NCBI GenBank assembly: GCA_945870155.1
Contig: CAMBSB010000013.1
Coordinates: 1-59,127, forward strand
Source of the DNA: Paludibacter jiangxiensis
GTDB lineage: Bacteria; Bacteroidota; Bacteroidia; Bacteroidales; Paludibacteraceae
Length of the DNA stretch: 59,127 bases
Direction: 5' to 3'
Part shown: in pieces, positions 1 through 10,100 of the stretch
How the letters are laid out: every line of letters starts with the position of its first letter
Numbering within the stretch: the stretch's first letter is position 1
Made by a program: the position numbers and the translations under genes
The notes under the pieces: model-generated
The model's input: only the letters and a program-made list of their open reading frames with translations
The model's database searches: none
Told to the model about the DNA's origin: nothing

Positions 1-153
1 AGGCGATTCTTCTTCGAACGATGCTTTGTCTGTTTCGTAAGCAAACAATACTTCGCCTTTTTTTACGGTATCACCTTTTTTCTTTTTGATTTCGGTAATG
101 ATACAACTTTCAACCGATTGACCCTGTTTGGGTAGAATAATAACTGTTGCCAT
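1..153 (-). CDS. Dihydrolipoamide acyltransferase (E2) N-terminal lipoyl domain, partial
   Basis: The first 51 codons of a minus-strand gene run off the left edge of the window. The start is ATG at 153-151. The product begins MATVIILPKQGQSVESC and contains KKGDTVKKGEVLF followed by YETDKASFE. This is a biotinyl/lipoyl domain whose DKA lysine (residue 45) is the attachment site for lipoate. In E2 subunits of 2-oxoacid dehydrogenases this swinging arm carries acyl groups between active sites in the cytoplasm. The DKA context favours lipoate over biotin, but the catalytic domain lies outside the window, so pyruvate versus branched-chain specificity is unknown. It lies 85 nt downstream of the kinase gene on the same strand and could be co-transcribed with it. 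The domain call is firm and the enzyme identity is inference. Confidence 0.8.
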   Translation of the reverse strand, partial: MATVIILPKQGQSVESCIITEIKKKKGDTVKKGEVLFAYETDKASFEEESP

Positions 154-212
154 CTATTTTATTTACTATTTATTCATTTACTATTTACAATTTTTCTTTT
201 GTAGCATAATTA

Positions 213-235
213 TTCCCCTTTAGGGGTTAGGGGTT
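213..235. repeat. Dispersed CCCC-TTTA-GGGG repeat
   Basis: A short copy (CCCCTTTAGGGG, then TTAGGGG) lies directly after the stop codon of the kinase gene. It belongs to the repeat family seen throughout the window. Confidence 0.75.
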
Positions 236-238
236 AAT

Positions 239-1714
239 CTAAAGACCTGTAATGGTCAAGAATTTCTTATATGCTTCCACCCATTCTTCTGTATTTTCAG
301 GTATAAATTCATCCAATTGAACCGATTCACCAATAATCTGGCGCATTTCCTGCAACGAATCAACACAACCTGCGGCTTTTGCCTGAATCATAATATTACC
401 AATAGCGGTTGCTTCGGATGGTCCGGCAACAACGGGAATTCCAATAGAATTGGCTGTCCATTGATTTAACAACGGATTTTTTGAACCACCACCAATAACA
501 TGCAGCTTTTCAATTGGGAATGGCGCCAAATTTTTCAATAAACCTAACACGTATTTGTATTTTAACGATAGACTTTCGAAAATACAACGAACAAATTCGG
601 CATGACTCGAAGGAGCTGTTTGTCCGGTAGCATTACAATAATCAACAATAGCTTTTGTCATACTTGCCGGATTTGCAAATGTAGCATGATCAGTGTCAAC
701 CATCGATTGAAATGCCGGAACGGTATCAGCCATTTGCACTAATTTTTCGTAAGCATAGGTTATTCCTTCTTTTTTCCATTCTTTCAAGCATTGTTCTAAT
801 AACCACATGCCGGTAATGTTTTTTAAAAAACGAGTAGTTCCTTCTACACCTCCTTCGTTTGTAAAGTTCAATGTCGAAGTTTCAGTATTAATAATTGCAT
901 CTTTCACTTCAATACCCATTAGCGACCATGTGCCGGAGCTGAGATAAGCAAAATTTTCGTTCGAAGCAGGTACAGCTGCCACAGCGGCACCTGTATCGTG
1001 TCCTGCAACTGCCACAACATTCACTTTGCCCAATTCACTTTCTTCAGCCAAATCATCTTTAAGCGTTCCGATAACATGACCCGGCATAACAATTTCGCCT
1101 AAAATTGAAGGCGATACGCCCGCTTTTTCGAGCAATTCAGCTTCAAATTTTTTGGTGCGTGGGTTTAAAATCTGCGAAGTAGATGCAATAGTATATTCAA
1201 CAACTTTGTTTCCGGTAAGCATATATGCCAATGCATCCGGCATAAATAAAATTTCTTTGGTAGCTTTGAGTAAGGAATTATTGGCCTGACTCAATGCAAA
1301 AAGCTGGTACAAACTATTGAAATTCATTACCTGAATTCCGGTTAGGTCATACACTTTTTCGCGGGAAACTAATTCGAAGTATTTTTCGGGTGCACCAACA
1401 GTGTGCGGGTCGCGGTAAGCATAAGGAGCTCCTAGAATAGAACCATCTTCGGCAATTAGTGCAAAATCAACTCCCCAAGTATCTATGCCTATCGAAGTTA
1501 TTTCAACACCTTCGGCTTTGGCAGCAACCAGTCCGGCTTTTAAATGCTCGAATAACGAATAAATATTCCAATGAAAATGGTTGCCGATTTGAAGTATTTG
1601 GTTTGGAAAACGGGTTAACTCCTTCATCTGAAGGCGGCCATTTTCGAGACTACCAAGAATGGAACGCCCGCTTGTAGCACCAAGGTCGAACGCTAAGAAT
1701 GATTTGTTTTTCAT
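239..1714 (-). CDS. FGGY carbohydrate kinase, rhamnulokinase/fuculokinase
   Basis: This 491-residue cytoplasmic sugar kinase matches the FGGY family along its length. It opens with the phosphate-binding FDLGATSGR. It has AGHDTGAAVAAVP and YLSSGTWSLMG in the middle, and GGGSKNPLLNQ plus AGPSEATAIGN near the C-terminus, which together form the ATP-binding half. By sequence it looks like rhamnulokinase (RhaB), which phosphorylates L-rhamnulose at C1. Bacteroides fucose loci use a closely related kinase as L-fuculose kinase (FucK). Its position 204 nt downstream of fucI on the same strand favours fuculose as substrate here. Both activities remain possible, so no gene symbol is given. The length is normal for the family and the ATG start gives the expected N-terminus. 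Confidence 0.9.
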   Translation of the reverse strand: MKNKSFLAFDLGATSGRSILGSLENGRLQMKELTRFPNQILQIGNHFHWNIYSLFEHLKAGLVAAKAEGVEITSIGIDTWGVDFALIAEDGSILGAPYAYRDPHTVGAPEKYFELVSREKVYDLTGIQVMNFNSLYQLFALSQANNSLLKATKEILFMPDALAYMLTGNKVVEYTIASTSQILNPRTKKFEAELLEKAGVSPSILGEIVMPGHVIGTLKDDLAEESELGKVNVVAVAGHDTGAAVAAVPASNENFAYLSSGTWSLMGIEVKDAIINTETSTLNFTNEGGVEGTTRFLKNITGMWLLEQCLKEWKKEGITYAYEKLVQMADTVPAFQSMVDTDHATFANPASMTKAIVDYCNATGQTAPSSHAEFVRCIFESLSLKYKYVLGLLKNLAPFPIEKLHVIGGGSKNPLLNQWTANSIGIPVVAGPSEATAIGNIMIQAKAAGCVDSLQEMRQIIGESVQLDEFIPENTEEWVEAYKKFLTITGL

Positions 1715-1918
1715 TTGTATACTTATAAAGTTGCTGCAAAGGTATTAATATTTGCCTCAACCCAAATTGTATTAATTGACTTAATAACTTCATTTTTTGA
1801 TAAACCCCCAATCCCGAAATTGGATATTGCACTATTCTGTAAAAGTTGCGGTTAAACAGAATTTCTTAAAACGGGATCAGGGATTATCTTTTTTGTCTTG
1901 AATCTTGGTTCTTGATTC

Positions 1919-3760
1919 TTATTTATAAATTGGACCGTAAGTTTGGCAAGCACGATAATCAGCCCCTTCTTTGTCCATGCCATAAGCTGCCCATGCACTT
2001 GGTCTGAAAACTTTCGATTCGTCCACATTGTGCATACAAACCGGAATGCGAAGTATAGAAGCCAATGTTATTAAATCGGCACCAATATGTCCGTAGCTGA
2101 ATGCGCCATGATTTGCACCCCAATTATTCATTACAGAATACACATCAGCAAAATTACCTTCACCTGTTAAGCGTGGTGCAAACCAAGTTGTTGGCCAAGT
2201 TTGGCTGGTACGTTCATTTAAAATTTTATGTACATCGGCAGGAATATCTACCGTCCAACCTTCGGCCAATTGCAATACTGGTCCTAAGCCTTTTACTAAA
2301 TTAACACGTGCCATTGTAACCGGCATCCCACCTTTTGATAGGAAGTTGGAAGAGAAACCACCACCACGGAAATACTCACCTTCGGCCGGATACCAAGTGG
2401 TTGCATCTAAAGTTTTCTGAACTTCTTCTTCGGTAATTTCCCAAAATGGTTTCATTACAGCTTGACCATTTTCAGTTTGCTGTCCTGCACCATCCAACGA
2501 AGCTGAACCCGAGTTAATTAAGTGAATCAAACCATTTGCAGCCAATCCTTCCAATTTATGTCCCGTAACACGTTCAACAGCCTCCGGACTCCAATACGTA
2601 CGAACATCGGCAAAAACCTGAGCTGTATTAGTCAATAATTTGCCAAAAAGCATAGCCACTCCATTCAACGAATCGTTTTCTGTAGCTACTACAAAAGCTT
2701 CGCGAATACCATTCCAATCGAACGAAGTATTTAAAATTGCTTCTGAAAAGTCACCATTTGGCATAAAATCAGTCCATTGACGTTGACCCTGAAAACCAGA
2801 AGCAATGGCGTTGTGTCCTAATGCTTCTTCAGCAAAACCTAGTTCGCGTAAACGTGGATTACCTATCATCAAGTCGCGGATAATTAATGTCATTTTAACC
2901 ACAAATTCCCATTCTTGATCTAACACTTCTCGCGATTTGGTTGTATGAGGTGGATTTGTGTTTGGCCCTTCGTTGGCTTTGCAATTTTTTACAGTCCAAG
3001 CCATGGCTTTTTTAAATTCTTCTGGGTCATAAATTCCTAATTTTTCGCGACGAATAATTTCGCTCATGTCCACGTACTCGTTACGCATACCCAGGTAAGT
3101 TTGGAAAAAGTCTGCATCTACAATTGAACCTGCAATACCCATTGAAACAGAACCAATTGAGAGATGGGATTTTCCTTTTAATGTAGCAGCGGCAATTCCT
3201 GCTTTTGCAAAACGTACTAATTTTTCCTGAACATCAGCTGGAATTGAGGTGTCGGTACTATCCAACACATCGCGACCATAAATACCAAATGCTGGTAATC
3301 CTTTTTGATTGTGGCCAGCCAATGCCGCTGCCAAATAAACTGCTCCCGGACGTTCTGTTCCGTTGAATCCCCAAACTGCTTTGATGGTATGTGGGTCAAC
3401 ATCAATTGTTTCGCTACCATAGCACCAACATGGAGTTACAGTGATAGTTACACTTACACCTTCTTTTTTGAATTTTTCGGCACAAGCGGCTGCTTCGTCT
3501 ACACGACCAATAGTTGTGTCGGCAATAACACATTCTACAGCACTTCCATCGCTGTATTTTAAATTTGAGCTCAAAAAGTTGGCTAAATTCAAAGCCATAT
3601 TCATGGTTTGATTTTCTAATGACTCACGCACACCACCCTGACGAGCATCAATGGTTGGACGAATACCAATTTTTGGATTGTCGCCTTGCAGACGACCTGT
3701 TTTTTCTTTACGAATTTGAGCAGTCGATACTGTTTCGCCTGCATTTGAACCTGCTTTCAT
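1919..3760 (-). CDS. fucI: L-fucose isomerase
   Basis: This 613-residue cytoplasmic enzyme interconverts L-fucose and L-fuculose, and often D-arabinose and D-ribulose. Family landmarks are [19 protein letters not shown] near the N-terminus, [15 protein letters not shown], and [27 protein letters not shown] is around residue 363, the region of the metal-binding aspartate. [18 protein letters not shown] near the C-terminus carries the conserved histidine. The length is close to the roughly 590 residues of the E. coli enzyme, with a short N-terminal extension. It follows fucR after a 215-nt gap that contains a candidate FucR operator, so it probably has its own promoter. The kinase gene lies downstream. 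No fuculose-phosphate aldolase gene is visible in the window. Confidence 0.96.
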   Translation of the reverse strand: MKAGSNAGETVSTAQIRKEKTGRLQGDNPKIGIRPTIDARQGGVRESLENQTMNMALNLANFLSSNLKYSDGSAVECVIADTTIGRVDEAAACAEKFKKEGVSVTITVTPCWCYGSETIDVDPHTIKAVWGFNGTERPGAVYLAAALAGHNQKGLPAFGIYGRDVLDSTDTSIPADVQEKLVRFAKAGIAAATLKGKSHLSIGSVSMGIAGSIVDADFFQTYLGMRNEYVDMSEIIRREKLGIYDPEEFKKAMAWTVKNCKANEGPNTNPPHTTKSREVLDQEWEFVVKMTLIIRDLMIGNPRLRELGFAEEALGHNAIASGFQGQRQWTDFMPNGDFSEAILNTSFDWNGIREAFVVATENDSLNGVAMLFGKLLTNTAQVFADVRTYWSPEAVERVTGHKLEGLAANGLIHLINSGSASLDGAGQQTENGQAVMKPFWEITEEEVQKTLDATTWYPAEGEYFRGGGFSSNFLSKGGMPVTMARVNLVKGLGPVLQLAEGWTVDIPADVHKILNERTSQTWPTTWFAPRLTGEGNFADVYSVMNNWGANHGAFSYGHIGADLITLASILRIPVCMHNVDESKVFRPSAWAAYGMDKEGADYRACQTYGPIYK

Positions 3761-3828
3761 GATTTTTTAAGATTAAGCCCTACCCCTAAAGGGAAAAGAC
3801 GTAGTTGTTATTATTTGATATTATTTTG

Positions 3829-3849
3829 TGTGCTGAACTATGCTGTTTT
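3829..3849 (-). promoter_or_regulatory. Candidate FucR operator upstream of fucI
   Basis: A 21-nt sequence containing GCTGAACTATGCTG lies 69 nt upstream of the fucI start. It is identical to 6710-6730, upstream of the mutarotase remnant and fucP. Within it GCTG occurs twice, 10 nt apart. An exact shared 21-mer ahead of the two transcription units of one regulon, with a GntR regulator between them, suggests a repressor site. Binding by FucR is inference. Confidence 0.65.
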
Positions 3850-3975
3850 AATTATAAAAAATATATTTCTTATTTGTCCTCAACTCCTCCCGCCAATAGC
3901 GGGATAAATTGCAGGGAGTATGGAAAAACCCCATTTGGTACTAATTCACATCTCCTTTAGGCGCTTGGGGCAGAT

Positions 3976-4959
3976 CTATATCGACCCTCTTATTATAAGT
4001 TTTGTTGGTAAATATTCTTGAATTGCAATTTTTGATTTTACAAAATCTGCAGCTTTTTCTCCCATTAATCCAAAATCAATACTGATAGATGAGATACCAT
4101 TTTTGATAATTTCCAAAACCGGATCATCGTTATATGCAATTAAGCCAATTTCCCGACCGGATTTATAGCCGTTTTTATCTGCATCTTTTACAACTTTGAC
4201 CATATCTTCGGTAGTGATACACAAATACAGACATCCGCTTTCAACACCTTTCCATTCCGAATTTTTCCGGATTAAAGCATACTCAAATCCAAAGTTGGTG
4301 CAAAATTGTTTAAAATAATCGATAGAAGAAACCGGATGGCGTAAATCTTCCGGAAAAACATAAACCAACTTCCGGTATTTCTTAATCGCTTCAATTCCTT
4401 CAATTAAACTATTGTATAATGCCTGATTAAAATCCTGACAGATATATGAAATTCCAGACTTTTCAAAATTACCAAAATCTAGCAATAATAACTTTCCTGC
4501 TGGAATTGTTTTAAGCGTTTCCGACAATTTATCGTTGGAAAAATTCATCACCACATACATGCTATACTTGCCAATACTTTCCTGCAAAATAGTTTCGAAC
4601 AGGCTTTCGTTATATTGATGAAAAATCAAATCAACCTTGTAATTTTCCGGTAAATTATCTGCAAATCTATCGTATAAATCTTTTTTAAATGGCGAATAGG
4701 TGTCGAGCAAAAGCAATACTCTATTCACTTCATCCTTAACAAAATAGCCCTTTTGAGGTGTCGAATCAATAATGCCGATTCGTTTTAGTTCAGAATATGC
4801 CTTAAAAACGGTATCGCGCGATACTTTATAAAATGCACTTGCCTCATTAATCGACAACAAATTATCTCCCACCTTCAGTTGTCCCTGCATAATTGATAAA
4901 CTTAAAGCGTCTATCAGGGTCTTGATTTTTGTACTTGAGTGGTTGAAATTTACTTTCAT
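3976..4959 (-). CDS. fucR: GntR-family transcriptional regulator of fucose use (FucR-like)
   Basis: This 327-residue DNA-binding regulator has two parts. Residues about 5-75 form a GntR winged helix: INEASAFYKVSRDTVFKAY is the helix-turn-helix, followed by the wing GYFV. Residues about 80-325 resemble a periplasmic-binding-protein/LacI-type effector domain, ending in GLMGEKAADFVKSKIA and PTKLIIRGSI. The same architecture is known for Bacteroides FucR, which represses the fucose operon until the inducer binds. The gene lies 18 nt downstream of fucP and is probably co-transcribed with it, giving autoregulation through the operator at 6710-6730. The effector (fucose or fuculose) is inferred from context. 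A degenerate CTTTAGG..TTGGGG repeat lies just after its stop. Confidence 0.85.
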   Translation of the reverse strand: MKVNFNHSSTKIKTLIDALSLSIMQGQLKVGDNLLSINEASAFYKVSRDTVFKAYSELKRIGIIDSTPQKGYFVKDEVNRVLLLLDTYSPFKKDLYDRFADNLPENYKVDLIFHQYNESLFETILQESIGKYSMYVVMNFSNDKLSETLKTIPAGKLLLLDFGNFEKSGISYICQDFNQALYNSLIEGIEAIKKYRKLVYVFPEDLRHPVSSIDYFKQFCTNFGFEYALIRKNSEWKGVESGCLYLCITTEDMVKVVKDADKNGYKSGREIGLIAYNDDPVLEIIKNGISSISIDFGLMGEKAADFVKSKIAIQEYLPTKLIIRGSI

Positions 4960-4977
4960 TTAAATTATTTAAATCGT

Positions 4978-6294
4978 TTAGTGCGATGCAACGGCTTTAT
5001 ATTCATCTCCTTCGTAAAGTGGTCCTGATGGTTTAGAACCTATAAATGAATAATATACCAAATAAATATAACTTACAACAGGAATAATCATTGCTAATGC
5101 CATACTATGTGTAACATCCGAAATATAGCCCATTAGCGGTGTCCAGATTGCTCCTCCAATAATTGCCATAATTATCATCGAACCTCCAATTTTTGTATTT
5201 GGCCCTAAGCCTTTTACTCCAAGAGCAAAAATAGTAGGGAACATACACGACATAAAGAAACTGGAAATTACCAGCGCCCAAACACCGAAGAATCCCGGAT
5301 GTAAAATAGCAATGCCCGTTAATACAATATTTATGATACTGAATACACCCATCAATTGGTTGGGTTTAAACTTGCGCATCAAAGCGGTAGATACAAAACG
5401 GCCAATACCAAAAGCTAGTAATGTGTAAACTAAATATACACCTGCTTCTTTTTCGGGTTTTTGCATAAAATCTTTTACATATTGAATTAAAAAACTCCAA
5501 GTGCCAACTTGCGCTCCCACATAGAAAAACTGTGCAATTATTCCTTTAATAAAATGTGGATATTTAAACAGTTTTGAAAAATGTCCGTGTCCATCCTCTT
5601 TTATATCGTTAGTTTTTACCGGATTATCCGTTTCTGCCGGAAATTTTACGCGCCAAATTAAAAATGCCCAAACCAAAATAATACAGCCAATAACCATGTA
5701 TGGAGGAATCACGCGCATGATTTCGGTATGTAAATAATCGTTGTAAGTACCGGCAGCTTTCATTGTTTCTACCTGAGCATCTGAATGTTCAACGCCCGAA
5801 AAAATAAACTGACTGCCAATAAGTGCGCCAGCCATTGCTCCAAGCGGGTTAAATGCCTGCGAAAAATTTAAACGTTGTGCCGAAGTATCCGGGTCGCCCA
5901 AAACAGAAATAAATGAATTGGCTCCCGTTTCGAGAAAAGCTAAACCACTGGCAATAATAAAAAGTGCCATCAAAAACAATTCGAATTTTCCAATCATAGC
6001 TGCGGGATAAAACGTAAATGCTCCGGCTGCAAAAAGTAATAATCCTGTGATTAATCCTGTTTTGTAATTGTATTTATCCATTACCAAAGCAGCAGGTAAT
6101 GCCATTAAAAAGTAACCCATATAAAATGCCGATTGAACCAAACCCGCCTGAAAACGACTCAATTCAAACGATTTCATAAACTGTGGTATCAGAATATCAT
6201 TCAGGTTATTAGGCATAGCCCATAAAAAAAACAAAGCAGTTACCAACATAAAGGGCAATGCATTCTCTTTACTTACAATTTTGTGTTTTGACAT
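4978..6294 (-). CDS. fucP: L-fucose:H+ symporter (MFS)
   Basis: This 438-residue inner-membrane protein has about 12 hydrophobic segments. It matches the FucP branch of the major facilitator superfamily: an N-terminal LFFLWAMPNNLNDILIPQF, then GYFLMALPAALVMDKYNYKTG, LAFLETGANSF in the first half, and PTIFALGVKGLGPNTKIGG with IIGGAIWTPLMGYISD in the second. The family imports L-fucose and sometimes related sugars with protons. The length equals the E. coli protein. The neighbours fucR (18 nt downstream) and the mutarotase remnant (44 nt upstream) support a fucose uptake role. The main alternative is a related hexose permease of the same subfamily. Confidence 0.93.
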   Translation of the reverse strand: MSKHKIVSKENALPFMLVTALFFLWAMPNNLNDILIPQFMKSFELSRFQAGLVQSAFYMGYFLMALPAALVMDKYNYKTGLITGLLLFAAGAFTFYPAAMIGKFELFLMALFIIASGLAFLETGANSFISVLGDPDTSAQRLNFSQAFNPLGAMAGALIGSQFIFSGVEHSDAQVETMKAAGTYNDYLHTEIMRVIPPYMVIGCIILVWAFLIWRVKFPAETDNPVKTNDIKEDGHGHFSKLFKYPHFIKGIIAQFFYVGAQVGTWSFLIQYVKDFMQKPEKEAGVYLVYTLLAFGIGRFVSTALMRKFKPNQLMGVFSIINIVLTGIAILHPGFFGVWALVISSFFMSCMFPTIFALGVKGLGPNTKIGGSMIIMAIIGGAIWTPLMGYISDVTHSMALAMIIPVVSYIYLVYYSFIGSKPSGPLYEGDEYKAVASH

Positions 6295-6338
6295 TATCTG
6301 TAGATTTTAATAATTTTTAATTTGAAAATTCGTTCTAT

Positions 6339-6649
6339 CTATTGCCTATTATCGCATAAGTTTGCGTCATCGACCTTAATTTGAAATTTCGAAACAAAAG
6401 CTTCCCATTTCTTTTGTCGCTTATTAACTGCTAACTCAGCAAACAAAGCTTCCCAATCAAAATCAGCGACTATCTCAATTATCATAAACAAGCAATTACC
6501 TAAAATAAAAACCTCCATATCCAAAATCCCAACTACGCAAATGCTACGAGGAATTTCTCTCCAGATATTTTTACTTTTATACCAATACTTGTATTCCTTA
6601 ATTAATTGTCATTGTTCATTAAATCAATAGTTTGCCAATAATTTTGCAA
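6339..6649 (-). pseudogene. Frameshifted L-fucose/L-rhamnose mutarotase remnant
   Basis: Two minus-strand reading frames together match the roughly 104-residue mutarotase found in Bacteroidota fucose loci. The first frame reads QNYWQTIDLMNND from a TTG at 6649-6647. The match then jumps frame at about 6607-6610 to QLIKEYKYWYKSKNIW, continues through VGILDMEVFILGNCLFMI, and ends SKFQIKVDDANLCDNRQ at 6339. In the first frame a stop follows at once, and in the second a TGA precedes the Q, so a one-base deletion explains the break. The expected ATG is also a TTG. The active enzyme would speed anomer exchange of fucose or rhamnose. It heads the fucP-fucR unit. An intact mutarotase of the RhaM type lies at 20249. 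A sequencing error is the alternative explanation. Confidence 0.75.
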
Positions 6650-7191
6650 GTTATAATGAATTTTTTTCAGTGTTTGAATGGCTGTTTTTGCAAATATAAT
6701 TTACATGCCTGTGCTGAACTATGCTGTTTTGGGTACAAAGATATTGTAGTTATTCATAATAAAAACCAATAATTCTATGTTTTACAACATAATTTTAAAA
6801 TATCTGAGACATTGTTTCCACAATTATTTTTTAGAAATAATGACACACTTACGGGGATATGGAAATATTTTAAATTAAATTAACAAAAAAATAGCTACTC
6901 CTAACTTTCAAATATTAGACAAATTGACAAATACTGATAACAATCGGGAGGTAGAAAAATGATTATTAAAAACACAAAGCTTAACGGTCACAAATTAGTG
7001 AAACCATTTAAAATAGTAAAGTTTCAAAGAATTTATGAAAATGTTTAACTGTCAATAATGAAATTCTTTAGATAATATTTATCAACAATTTGCGCAAGTT
7101 AAAACATGGTCTGAAATTTGCTTATTTTGTTGTTAAGTAAAATAATAAAATAGTTAATTGTTATTTTTAACGCGAAATTTACATTCAATTC
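6650..7191. other. Intergenic region with fucose promoter, otherwise empty
   Basis: The left part holds the operator and TAnnTTTG boxes listed separately. From about 6760 to 7191 the DNA is very AT-rich, and I see no gene, repeat or clear terminator there. Confidence 0.6.
6710..6730 (-). promoter_or_regulatory. Candidate FucR operator upstream of the mutarotase-fucP-fucR unit
   Basis: This is the second exact copy of the 21-nt sequence at 3829-3849, 61 nt upstream of the mutarotase start. It lies between two possible -7 boxes on the minus strand: TATCTTTG at 6743-6736, whose start point would fall at the operator edge, and TATATTTG at 6698-6691, whose upstream promoter region it would cover. 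Either arrangement fits repression by a bound regulator. Confidence 0.65.
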
Positions 7192-10100
7192 TTACCCAAA
7201 ATATTTTTGAATTAACATCAACAATTCATCTTTATTAATGGGCTTAGCAATATAATCGTTGCAACCTGCTTCTATGGCTTTATGGCGGTCGCCGGATAAT
7301 ACAAATGCAGTCTGCGCAATGATAATGACATTTTTGTTAAAATTGCGAATTTGACGAGTGGCTTCATACCCTCCCATTTTAGGCATCTGAATATCCATCA
7401 AAACCAAATCTATATCAGGATTCATTTTACAAGCTTCTATGGCTTCTATACCAGTCCTTGCCTTAAAAGTTTCTTTGCTAAAAGCATTCACAGTTATCTC
7501 AATCAGCATTTCTGATATTTCGTCGTCTTCTGCTATAAGTATTTTAAGTTTTCTGATTTTGTCCCATTTTTTCAAAGACTCTGATTTGTAAATTTCAGGC
7601 TTTCTCTGCTGTTTTTGATTGTAAGGTAATGTGAAATAAAATGTAGAACCAATTTCCTCTTCACTTTCAACCCAAATTTTTCCACCCAACATTTCGACGT
7701 ATGCCTTGGTAATAGATAAGCCTAAACCAGCACCTTGATAAGCCATTTTACAAGCAATATCAGCCTGAATAAAACGTTCAAAAATGGCTTCGTGTTTATC
7801 TTTTGGAATTCCAATTCCTGTATCTTTAACATAGAATATTAATACAAACCTGTCATGCTTTGTTTCAACTTGATTATAATCTACTAAACTGTAGCCAATC
7901 TCTATGGTACCAACATTAGTGTATTTAATTGCATTTTTAACAAGATTAGTAAGTATAGCATATACTTTTTCGCGGTCAGTTTTTACGATAGATTCTTTTG
8001 CAGGTAATAAGGTGCTAAATGTTAGTTTTAATCCTTTTGCTTCAGCTTCTGGTTTAAAAAAGTTATAAATATATTCTATTTGTTCGTTGATATTCGTCTC
8101 TTTAATATCTAATTTCATGAGTCCAGCTTCAATTTTAGAAATATCAACAATATCGTTTATGATATTGAGCATACGATTACCACTTTTTTCTATTATTCTG
8201 ATATATTCTTGCTGCTGCTGTCCACTAAGGTTAGGTTCTTTAAGTAATTCGGCAAAGCCCAGAATACCGTTCATAGGTGTTCGAATTTCGTGACTCATAT
8301 TGGCAAGGAAAGCCGATTTGAGACGGTCGCTTTCTTGGGCATGAAAATTGGCAATTTTCAATTCATTTAAAATTGTAGTTTTATGGATAAAAACACTTAA
8401 ATCTTGAGCCAGCTGTTCAAAAAGCATTCCAAATGAAGCATTATAGGCCATAGGGTCTTTATAACTTTGTATTACTAAAACACCAATGACTTTTTTTTCT
8501 ACTATCAGTGGTGCGCCTAACCAGCATTCTGCAGGTTCTCCTAAAATAGGTATATTTTGTTCAATGGATATTTTAGCAATTTCTTGCTTGTTGATTAATA
8601 ACGCTTTAGCAGTTTTAACCACATAGCCTGAGAATGAACTTGCGGCATCCCATTCATCGAAACTATCAACTTCATCAACCCAATGTAGTTTTTTTAATGT
8701 ATTACTTTGAGCGTTGTAAAGTGCTGCAAAGAAATTTTCGGTGTTGGTTAATTGACTTAATTGGATGCGTACAAATTCAAGCAATTGTTCAATATTATCA
8801 GAAGCAACAACCGCAGAAGCGATTTTATATTGAATTTCATGTATTTTTTCAAGATATTTTCGTTCGGTGATGTCTCTAAATTCGACTGTTCTAAATGTTT
8901 TACCTTTGTATGGAATATTTTTACCTGCTAAGCGCAAAGGAAATTCTTCCCCGTTTTTGCGTAATCCAATGGCTTCATAAGGTTTTTCGTAATTCGATAA
9001 TATATTACTTAATACCAAATTCCTTGATTCAGGGGCAATAAGCATTAAACCGTCCATCCCGATAAGCTCGTTATACGAATATCCCGTAATTTCCGAAAGT
9101 CCTTGATTACATTCAAAAATCTTTCCCTTGTCGTGAATAGCAATTCCTCCAAACGAAGCATTGTGTAGTGCTTTGTAACGTTCTTCGCTCTCACGCAATG
9201 CTTGTTCAGATTGTTTGCGTTCGGTAATGTCATTTATTACCACTAATGTAGCTGGTAAATTATTAAAACGTATGGATTTGGCTTGGGTTTCGACAATTAA
9301 CACAGTACCATCCAATTTCAGGTATTTCTGCTCTTGCATTGCTACAAAACCATTTTCGGCAAGTAATTTTGAATTTTCTAGTGCAAGATTGTGAAAATCA
9401 GGGTGAATAAGTTCATATATATGTTTTCCTATAAGTTCATCTTGCGTTTTTGCACCAAAAAGTTCTATGGCAGCGGGGTTAAAGTAGATAGTTTTCCAAT
9501 CGTGAATGATTGACATAGCGATGGGTGAAAACTCAATTAAGTTACGGTATTCTTTTTCTTTAACTTTTAACCCTAGTTCTGCATTTTTGCGTTCGGTAAT
9601 GTCAGTTGCAAAGTTTAGTGTTGCCGGCAATCCGTTCCAATTTATAAGAACAGAATTTACTGATAAGTGACGTTTTTCTCCTTTTTGATTAATAATTGTA
9701 AAATAGCTATTTTGATTTTGGGTAATTCCATTTATTAAATCGTGGTGATGTTTTGATAGATTTTCTTTGTCATATACATCAACCAAATCTAAAATTGAAA
9801 AACCTATTAAATTGTCTTTCGAGATTTCTGTCAGTTGTTCGCAAGCAGGATTTGCAAAAACTAACTTTTCGTTTTGAACAATATATATAGCTTCATTTGC
9901 ATTTTCAAATAGCAAGCGGTATTTTTCTTCGCTTTCTTCAGCCTTTTCTTTTGCTTTAATTAATTCTTCTTCTGCATTTTTGCGTTTGGTAATATCTATT
10001 ACAGCCGTTATGAAGTAGAGTGGATTAGCTTTATCGTCGCGTTGAATAGCAGTGTTTATATCAACCCAAACAATATGTCCATCCTTGTGAATGTATCTTT

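Noticed and set aside
1650-1832. A 60-codon minus-strand open frame overlapping the start of the sugar kinase gene
   Set aside because: It overlaps the kinase N-terminus in another frame and shows no motif.
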